Below, piece by piece: positions 59,095 through 64,000 of a stretch of 64,000 bases of DNA. Source of the DNA: Mycobacterium paraterrae (lineage in GTDB: Bacteria; Actinomycetota; Actinomycetes; Mycobacteriales; Mycobacteriaceae); assembly GCF_022430545.2 (NCBI RefSeq), contig NZ_CP092488.2, forward strand, positions 3,968,001 to 4,032,000. The letters are read 5' to 3'. Position numbers and translations under genes: made by a program. Each line of letters starts with the position of its first letter. Within the stretch, counting starts at the first letter, position 1. Under the pieces are notes generated by a model. That model made no database searches and was not told the DNA's origin. It saw only the letters and a list, made by a program, of their open reading frames with translations.

Positions 59095-59745
59095 TCAGCA
59101 GGTCCCGGCGTGGATCTTGGCCAGCAGGGCGGGATCCGCGGGCTCGGTGTTGCCGGGCCGCAGACCGGCGAGCACCGTGGCGATGTCGTCGCTGTGGGCC
59201 AGCGCACCGAACTCGGTGCCGATAGCCAAGTCAACGGAATCATCGGTGCGGTCGTCGCGGTAGAGCTCGGCGCATGGCGCGACCAGCCAGACCGCCGCCG
59301 CTCCGGCCTGGCCGGCTTCGCCGAATCGGATCTGGCCCTGGCAGGTCAGCCGGGTCTTGGCATAGACGGGGTCATTGGCCGCCGTCGGCTGCGCAAATCC
59401 CAGGTCCCGCAGCGCGCCCGACACGTCGGCGGCCTGACCGCCGCGGCCACTGGCGTTGAGGACGCGGACTTTGGTGTCGGCGAGTTTGGCCGGCGCGACG
59501 TTGATCATCGTGCTGCGCGACACCGCGGTGCCCAGGTGCGGCTGGGCCGGGTCGGGCTGCTCGGGCGGCGGGTTGCACACCGTGGCTTCGTGCACTTCGG
59601 CCGGACGGGTCAGCGCCACGGCCCACACCACCGCGCTGGCCACAAACAGCACCACCAGCAGGGCGATCGCTGGCTTGGCGTTGCGACGGCGGAAGGGGCG
59701 ACCATGCTTGTCGAACGCTGTGCCCTCAGTGATGTGCGCGACCAC
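59095..59745 (-). CDS. cei: Envelope integrity protein Cei
   Basis: A 216-residue protein equivalent to Rv2700, required for cell-envelope integrity. A short cytoplasmic N-terminus with FRRRNAKPAIALLVVLFVAS and a single membrane helix (about residues 25-45) lead to an extracytoplasmic LytR_C-like domain with KVRVLNASGRGGQAADVSGA near residue 93 and paired Cys (VCNPPP, LTCQGQ, APCAEL, GTC). It ends 5 bp from the convergent suhB stop. Confidence 0.92.
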   Translation of the reverse strand: MVAHITEGTAFDKHGRPFRRRNAKPAIALLVVLFVASAVVWAVALTRPAEVHEATVCNPPPEQPDPAQPHLGTAVSRSTMINVAPAKLADTKVRVLNASGRGGQAADVSGALRDLGFAQPTAANDPVYAKTRLTCQGQIRFGEAGQAGAAAVWLVAPCAELYRDDRTDDSVDLAIGTEFGALAHSDDIATVLAGLRPGNTEPADPALLAKIHAGTC

Positions 59746-59799
59746 AAACGCACTCTAGAGCGCCGTGTTTAGCGTCAGGTAGCGCGGCCAAACTTGCGG

Positions 59800-59815
59800 T
59801 GTGAGGTAAATCACA
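59800..59815. promoter_or_regulatory. CRP-type operator
   Basis: TGTGAGGTAAATCACA is a perfect TGTGA-N6-TCACA palindrome, the CRP/Cmr consensus. It lies 54 bp from the cei start and 93 bp from the DUF4193 start, so it could control either or both. Confidence 0.8.
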
Positions 59816-59908
59816 CTTGAACACCCTGGGATACGGGCACGAATCGTTTTGCGGATGCGTTCGACGCTGGTACAAAGCTTTGCTTGCAGGGTTACGAGGG
59901 GACAGACG

Positions 59909-60211
59909 ATGGCAACTGATTATGACGCCCCAAGGCGTACCGAAACCGACGACGTTTCAGAGGACTCTCTCGAGGAGCTCAAGGCACGGCGAAACGAGGC
60001 GGCGTCGGCGGTTGTCGACGTCGACGAATCCGAGTCCGCCGAGTCATTCGAGCTCCCTGGGGCCGACTTGTCCGGCGAAGAGCTCTCGGTCCGCGTCATC
60101 CCGAAACAGGCCGACGAATTCACCTGCTCGAGTTGCTTCCTGGTCCAGCACCGCAGCCGGCTCGCGAGCGAAAAGGGCGGCGTGATGATCTGTACGGACT
60201 GCGCGGCCTGA
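59909..60211 (+). CDS. DUF4193 small protein (Rv2699c-like)
   Basis: A 100-residue protein: acidic N-terminus (MATDYDAPRRTETDDVSEDS), the helix LEELKARRNEAASAVVDVDE, then EFTCSSCFLVQHRSRLASEK and GVMICTDCAA. The CSSC...CTDC pair is a zinc-ribbon. The family is found in actinobacteria near dut; function unknown. ATG 59909 follows GAGGGG. Confidence 0.92.
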   Translation: MATDYDAPRRTETDDVSEDSLEELKARRNEAASAVVDVDESESAESFELPGADLSGEELSVRVIPKQADEFTCSSCFLVQHRSRLASEKGGVMICTDCAA

Positions 60212-60235
60212 CTTTGACAGTCGGGCAGTCGCCGA

Positions 60236-60712
60236 CTAACTGCGTAGTGCCGACAACACCCGGCCGGGATGGCGGGTGCTCACCAGCCAGTAGGGCGTTG
60301 GGTCGTCCGCGTCGTCCAGCACCACTAGCACCATGGGGCCGACCCAGCCGCGATGCACAACAAACGCGGCTGGGTCGAATTGGCGGCCCAGCGCCGCGGA
60401 TTTGGCCGAGCGCGGGATGTCGGCGGACCTTGCGATGACCGACACAGGTAGATGGGCGTCGCCGGCCCACAGCTCCACTCCGTCGTCGCCGGTGGTGACC
60501 CGGACTTCGATGCGGCCCAGCCAGAGCAATGCGCCCGCGGCAACGACGAACAACACCGCGAACGGCAGCCAATCCGGCAGGCTCGGCACGCCCATGTTGA
60601 CTTCGAACGCGATCACCGCCGCCAACCCGAAACCCAGTGGCCACCACCACCACGGCACCCACAAACGCTCGCGGTACCGCACGTTGTGCGGCGTGACTGG
60701 CGTCCCTGACAT
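60236..60712 (-). CDS. DUF3093 membrane protein (Rv2698-like)
   Basis: A 158-residue protein with two helices (VPWWWWPLGFGLAAVIAFEV and LPFAVLFVVAAGALLWLGRI, about residues 19-70) and a beta-rich cytoplasmic part (VRVTTGDDGVELWAGDAHLP) ending PYWLVSTRHPGRVLSALRS. Function unknown. It is divergent from dut across 25 bp. Confidence 0.88.
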   Translation of the reverse strand: MSGTPVTPHNVRYRERLWVPWWWWPLGFGLAAVIAFEVNMGVPSLPDWLPFAVLFVVAAGALLWLGRIEVRVTTGDDGVELWAGDAHLPVSVIARSADIPRSAKSAALGRQFDPAAFVVHRGWVGPMVLVVLDDADDPTPYWLVSTRHPGRVLSALRS

Positions 60713-60737
60713 CCGGTCAAGGGTAATCTGTGCGCCC

Positions 60738-61202
60738 GTGTCGACGAGTCTGGCGGTTGTTCGTCTCGACCCCGGGCTTCCGCTGCCCGCCCGGGCCCAC
60801 CACGGTGATGCCGGCGTAGATCTGTACAGCGCCGAAGACGTCGAGCTCGCGCCCGGGCACCGGGCGTTGGTGGGTACGGGAATCGCGGTGGCGATCCCGG
60901 TCGGGATGGTGGGGCTGGTGCACCCGCGGTCCGGTTTGGCTGCGCGAGTAGGACTTTCGATCGTCAACAGTCCCGGCACGATCGACGCGGGTTACCGTGG
61001 AGAGATCAAGGTCTCGCTGATCAACCTCGACCCGGCGGTGCCGATCGTGGTCAATCGCGGTGACCGGATCGCGCAGCTGGTGGTGCAGCGCGTCGAGCTG
61101 GTTGACCTGGTCGAGGTGTCGTCGTTCGACGAGGCCGGGATGGCCGACACTTCCCGTGGCGCCGGCGGCCACGGTTCCTCGGGAGGACATGCGAGTCTCT
61201 GA
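60738..61202 (+). CDS. dut: dUTP diphosphatase Dut
   Basis: A 154-residue trimeric dUTPase producing dUMP for ThyX. All five motifs are visible: GDAGVDLYSAED, HPRSGLAARVGLSIVNSPGT, GYRGEIKVSLINL, GDRIAQLVVQRV and the C-terminal glycine-rich RGAGGHGSSGGHASL. The GTG 60738 gives the M. tuberculosis length. Its stop overlaps the DUF3710 start (TGATG). Confidence 0.97.
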   Translation: MSTSLAVVRLDPGLPLPARAHHGDAGVDLYSAEDVELAPGHRALVGTGIAVAIPVGMVGLVHPRSGLAARVGLSIVNSPGTIDAGYRGEIKVSLINLDPAVPIVVNRGDRIAQLVVQRVELVDLVEVSSFDEAGMADTSRGAGGHGSSGGHASL

Positions 61203-61969
61203 TGGCATTTGGCAGACGTAAATCAAAAGACCACCCGGTCGACGAACCGGACGTGGCGGGCTTACACCGGAAGCCGGACGCGCCCGCCGACACCGCGGTC
61301 GTCGACGACGTGGACGGCCCCTTCGACATCGAGGACTTCGACGAGCCGTCGGCGGCCACGGAAGGTCGCCTGGACCTCGGCTCGGTGTTGATTCCGTTGC
61401 CGGAGGCGGCGCAGCTGCAGGTCGAGCTGACAGAGAACGGCGTTCCGAGCGCGGTGTGGGTGGTGACGGCTAACGGTCGTTTCACCATCGCCGCTTACGC
61501 CGCACCCAAGACGGGCGGACTGTGGCGGGAAGTCGCCGCAGAACTGGCCGAGTCGCTGCGTAACGACGGAGCCTCGGTCACCATCCAGGACGGCCGGTGG
61601 GGCCGCGAAGTGGTCGGCACCGCGACCGGGGTGGTCCGCTTCATCGGCGTCGACGGGTACCGCTGGATGATCCGATGTGTGGTGAACGGATCGACGGAAA
61701 GCATCGACGCGCTGACGGAGCAGGCGCGAAACGCCCTATTGGACACCGTGATTCGTCGCGGCGACACGCCCCTGCCGGTGCGCACGCCGTTGCCCGTCCA
61801 GCTGCCGGAGCCGATGGCGTCGCAGCTGCGCGAGGCCGCGGCCGCTCAGATGGCCGGCGGCGAGCCAGTCGAGCAGAGCGCCGCCGACGTCGTGCGCCAA
61901 GACGACACTCCCGAGCGGCGCGGCGCTTCTGGCTCGGCGATGCAGCAACTTCGCGGCACCGGCGGCTAG
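61202..61969 (+). CDS. DUF3710 protein (Rv2696c-like)
   Basis: A 255-residue soluble protein. It begins MAFGRRKSKDHPVDEPDVAG and has an acidic linker, then DUF3710 core: LDLGSVLIPLPEAAQLQVEL, FTIAAYAAPKTGGLWREVAA and GVVRFIGVDGYRWMIRCVVN; the C-terminus is Ala/Glu-rich and variable. The function is unknown. It is translationally coupled to dut. Confidence 0.9.
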   Translation: MAFGRRKSKDHPVDEPDVAGLHRKPDAPADTAVVDDVDGPFDIEDFDEPSAATEGRLDLGSVLIPLPEAAQLQVELTENGVPSAVWVVTANGRFTIAAYAAPKTGGLWREVAAELAESLRNDGASVTIQDGRWGREVVGTATGVVRFIGVDGYRWMIRCVVNGSTESIDALTEQARNALLDTVIRRGDTPLPVRTPLPVQLPEPMASQLREAAAAQMAGGEPVEQSAADVVRQDDTPERRGASGSAMQQLRGTGG

Positions 61970-62004
61970 GCCGGCCGGCGATCGCGCCGCCGCGGGTCGC
62001 CAGT

Positions 62005-62703
62005 TCACGCCTCTGCCAGCGCCGCCAGGCAGGCCGCGCCCAACGCGGCCGGGTCCGCGCCGATTTGATCGAGCGTCACCATGCGCAGCGCCGCACGCGG
62101 CGCCGCCGCGGCCCACTGCCGACCGACCTCGACGGGATGGATCGGATCATCCTCGGCTGCGGCGACCCCCAGCGGTGTCTCCAGCCGTCGGAGCTCTTCG
62201 AGGCTCGGGGCCACGTACGCGGCGGCCTCGTCCATCGCGTCCGGCAGATCGGGCCACTGGGCCCGCCACGACCGGGTCAATTCGTCGGCCAGCCACGCGG
62301 GGCTGGACGCGCGCATCTGCGTCGTCGTCGCCTCCAGGCCGTCGTCGCGTAGCTGTCGCGCGGAGTGTCGGGCTGCGAGGGCGGCGGTCGCGCCGTCTGG
62401 CGCGCCGGTCCACGCCGGCAGCGCGGCCAGCACCGCCACCGCACGGTCGGGATGCTGCAGTGCCCACGCCACGGCTACCGCCGCGCCGATCGAGACACCG
62501 CCGACCACGATCGGCCCGCTCGCTGCGGCACGGTTCAGGTCGTCGAGGTAACCATCGATCAAACGGGCCGGCTGCGGTGCCGGCGTCAGCAGTCGGGCGT
62601 CGGCGTCACGCAGCGGTCGGCCAAACGCGCGGGCAGCGTAGTTGTCGTCCGACCCGGTTCCCGGCAGCACGACTGCGGTCACTCCGCGCAGGTCGATAGT
62701 CAC
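62005..62703 (-). CDS. Alpha/beta hydrolase (Rv2695-like)
   Basis: A 232-residue alpha/beta-fold protein. The nucleophile elbow appears as VGGVSIGAAVAVAWALQHPD near residue 67, with LPGTGSDDNYAARAFGRPL near the N-terminus (oxyanion hole) and AAAEDDPIHPVEVGRQW near 195. Ser, Asp and His positions are plausible. Substrate unknown. No signal peptide. Confidence 0.85.
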   Translation of the reverse strand: MTIDLRGVTAVVLPGTGSDDNYAARAFGRPLRDADARLLTPAPQPARLIDGYLDDLNRAAASGPIVVGGVSIGAAVAVAWALQHPDRAVAVLAALPAWTGAPDGATAALAARHSARQLRDDGLEATTTQMRASSPAWLADELTRSWRAQWPDLPDAMDEAAAYVAPSLEELRRLETPLGVAAAEDDPIHPVEVGRQWAAAAPRAALRMVTLDQIGADPAALGAACLAALAEA

Positions 62704-62780
62704 CCCTAAATATTGCCCGGGCGCCGCGACGCCTTTGGGGAACCATCGGGCCGACGGTGTCCGTTGTCGTGAGAGGATCC

Positions 62781-62896
62781 GCGTGACGACGATGCGGGCC
62801 GCGCAGCGGCCGGCCGAGGAGTCAGGCAGATCGACCCCGCGTGACGACGATGCGGGCCGCGCAGTGGCCCGGCTGAGGAGTCAGGCACATCAACCC
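62781..62896 (+). repeat. 58-bp tandem repeat (two copies) of the GACGATGC family
   Basis: Copies start GCGTGACGACGATGCGGGCC at 62781 and 62839 (period 58 bp), each with GAGGAGTCAGGCA toward the end; a few substitutions separate them. They occupy the gap upstream of the OB-fold gene, ending about 45 bp before its start, and share the GACGATGC/GAGGAG core with the other repeats in this window. Confidence 0.85.
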
Positions 62897-62941
62897 CGGG
62901 TACCCGGTCCGGTGTTGACATCAAGACGCTCAGGAGAGGCC

Positions 62942-63310
62942 ATGGCTGCGGAAGGGTTTCTGCGCCGGCTGACTCGTCGGTTGACTGAGGACCCCGAGCA
63001 GCGCGACGCCGAGGAACTGTGCGACGAGGCGGTAACGACCGGCGCGCAGCGGGCGATCGACTGCGAACGTGGCCAGGAGGTCACGGTGGTCGGCACGCTG
63101 CGCAGCGTCGAATGCAACGGCAAGGGTTGCGCGGACGGGGTTCGTGCCGAGCTTTTCGACGGCACCGACACCATCGAGTTGGTGTGGTTGGGTCAGCGCC
63201 GGATTCCCGGGATCGAGTCCGGTCGCACCCTTCGGGTGCAGGGTCGGCTGGGCAAGCTGGACAATGGCAGCAAGGCGATTTACAACCCGCATTACGAGAT
63301 TCAACGGTGA
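62942..63310 (+). CDS. OB-fold nucleic acid-binding protein (Rv2694c-like)
   Basis: A 122-residue protein from ATG 62942 (MAAEGFLRRLTRRLTEDPEQ). The C-terminal two-thirds form an OB-fold: EVTVVGTLRSVECNGKGCAD, RAELFDGTDTIELVWLGQRR, IPGIESGRTLRVQGRLGKLD, NGSKAIYNPHYEI. This matches RecG/tRNA-type anticodon OB folds. Its stop overlaps the DUF3159 start (GTGA). Nucleic acid target unknown. Confidence 0.9.
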   Translation: MAAEGFLRRLTRRLTEDPEQRDAEELCDEAVTTGAQRAIDCERGQEVTVVGTLRSVECNGKGCADGVRAELFDGTDTIELVWLGQRRIPGIESGRTLRVQGRLGKLDNGSKAIYNPHYEIQR

Positions 63311-64000
63311 GCCGCGCGACGGATGCCGACGGCGAAACGGCCGCTGCCGTCGCCGCCCGGACGCCGGCCGACCGGATGATGCAGCAACTGGGTGGGGTCG
63401 CAGGAATCGTCTACTCTTCGCTGCCGGTCCTGGTCTTCGTCGGCACCTCGAAACTGCTGGGGCTGGCTGTGGCATCTGGCGCCGCGCTCGGTGTCGCCAG
63501 CTTGATTCTGCTGTGGCGTCTGGTCCGCCGCGAGTCGGTGCAGCCGGCCGTGTCCGGGTTGATCGGCGTCGCTGTCTGCGTGCTGATCGCATACCTGATG
63601 GGGGAGTCAAAAGGCTACTTCCTGCTGGGCATATGGACATCGCTGATCTACGCGACGCTGTTCGCGGTGTCGATCGTGATCCGTCGGCCGGTCGTCGGCT
63701 ACATCTGGAGCTGGCTGCATGGGCATGATCGCGGCTGGCGCGACGTGCGTCGAGCGGTCTACGCGTTCGACGTCGCGACGCTCACCTGGGTGGTGGTCTT
63801 TGCGGCCCGCTTTGTGGTGCAGCGGGTGCTTTACGACACCAATCACACCGGCTGGCTGGTGGTGGCCCGCATCGGGATGGGCTGGCCGCTGGCGGCGGTG
63901 GCGGCGCTGGTGACGTTCGTGGCGATCCGGACGGCGCAGCGCGCCGTAGAGGCTTCGCAAAAAGAAGCCCTCACTGCGACGGCAGCAGATGCTGACGCAG
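63307..64000 (+). CDS. DUF3159 membrane protein, cut by window end
   Basis: Open to the right edge (231 codons, no stop). From GTG 63307 it begins VSRATDADGETAAAVAARTP, then MMQQLGGVAGIVYSSLPVLV and about five hydrophobic helices, with the conserved GESKGYFLLGIWTSLIYATL and RDVRRAVYAFDVATLTWVV. It corresponds to Rv2693c. Function unknown. Translationally coupled to the OB-fold gene. Confidence 0.88.
   Translation, partial: MSRATDADGETAAAVAARTPADRMMQQLGGVAGIVYSSLPVLVFVGTSKLLGLAVASGAALGVASLILLWRLVRRESVQPAVSGLIGVAVCVLIAYLMGESKGYFLLGIWTSLIYATLFAVSIVIRRPVVGYIWSWLHGHDRGWRDVRRAVYAFDVATLTWVVVFAARFVVQRVLYDTNHTGWLVVARIGMGWPLAAVAALVTFVAIRTAQRAVEASQKEALTATAADADA

Noticed and set aside
1..64000. tRNA, rRNA or riboswitch genes
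   Set aside because: I looked for cloverleaf-like and CCA-ended segments and known leader patterns in the gaps and saw none; a covariance-model scan would be decisive.

Overview
This window is chromosomal DNA of a high-GC actinobacterium. Gene content and order identify it as a Mycobacterium, probably a slow-growing non-tuberculous species (inference). The backbone follows the M. tuberculosis Rv2754c-Rv2693c block in reverse orientation: thyX-dapA-rnj, ftsK, argA, pgsA3, clgR-pspA-pspM, recA-recX-miaB, miaA-dapF-hflX, fadE20, lexA/chiZ/nrdR, sthA, ideR, sigB, sigA, ppgK/suhB, cei and dut. The recA gene is uninterrupted: the intein known from M. tuberculosis recA is absent.

Layout. 1-2485: an accessory, divergently arranged module around a trans-isoprenyl diphosphate synthase. 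2603-6023: thyX-dapA-rnj. 6010-7654: a small gluconate-dehydrogenase-subunit-3-like gene, an SDR and an ABM-domain gene. 7812-14227: ftsK, argA, pgsA3, a CinA-like gene and the envelope-stress operon clgR-pspA-pspM behind a SigE-type promoter. 14259-17185: ephG pair, glycosyltransferase, DUF3046 and a secreted protein. 17232-19869: a complete IS21-family element with TG...CA ends and a 6-bp target duplication. 20065-24030: SOS-controlled recA-recX, then miaB, whose C-terminus carries an in-frame tandem repeat, and a membrane protein. 24027-30746: DUF349 protein, DMT transporter, miaA-dapF-hflX and a strong hairpin terminator. 30758-35953: secreted protein, unknown gene, fadE20 and an LGFP-repeat envelope protein. 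35978-40145: lexA divergent from chiZ, nrdR, flavin monooxygenase, nitrobindin and DUF1330. 40142-45318: PhzF, hydrolase, PAC2, a trypsin-like lipoprotein and sthA. 45390-48957: an accessory four-gene operon of secreted proteins with two lipid-anchored six-bladed NHL propellers resembling the PknD sensor. 49201-57117: DUF4192, ideR, sigB, small conserved genes and sigA. 57292-64000: ppgK, suhB, cei, DUF4193, DUF3093, dut, DUF3710, hydrolase, OB-fold protein and DUF3159 (cut by the window end).

The backbone genes serve DNA damage response (recA, recX, lexA, chiZ), envelope stress (clgR, pspA, pspM, sigB), iron control (ideR), tRNA modification (miaA, miaB), lysine/peptidoglycan precursor synthesis (dapA, dapF), dTMP synthesis (thyX, dut) and transcription (sigA, sigB). 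The accessory pieces most worth attention are the isoprenoid-synthase module at the left edge, the NHL-lipoprotein operon, the IS21 insertion just upstream of the recA control region, and a family of short GACGATGC-core repeats that recurs between genes and inside miaB. Starts were chosen from ribosome-binding sites, overlaps with neighbours and remembered lengths of the M. tuberculosis homologues; none was tested by alignment.
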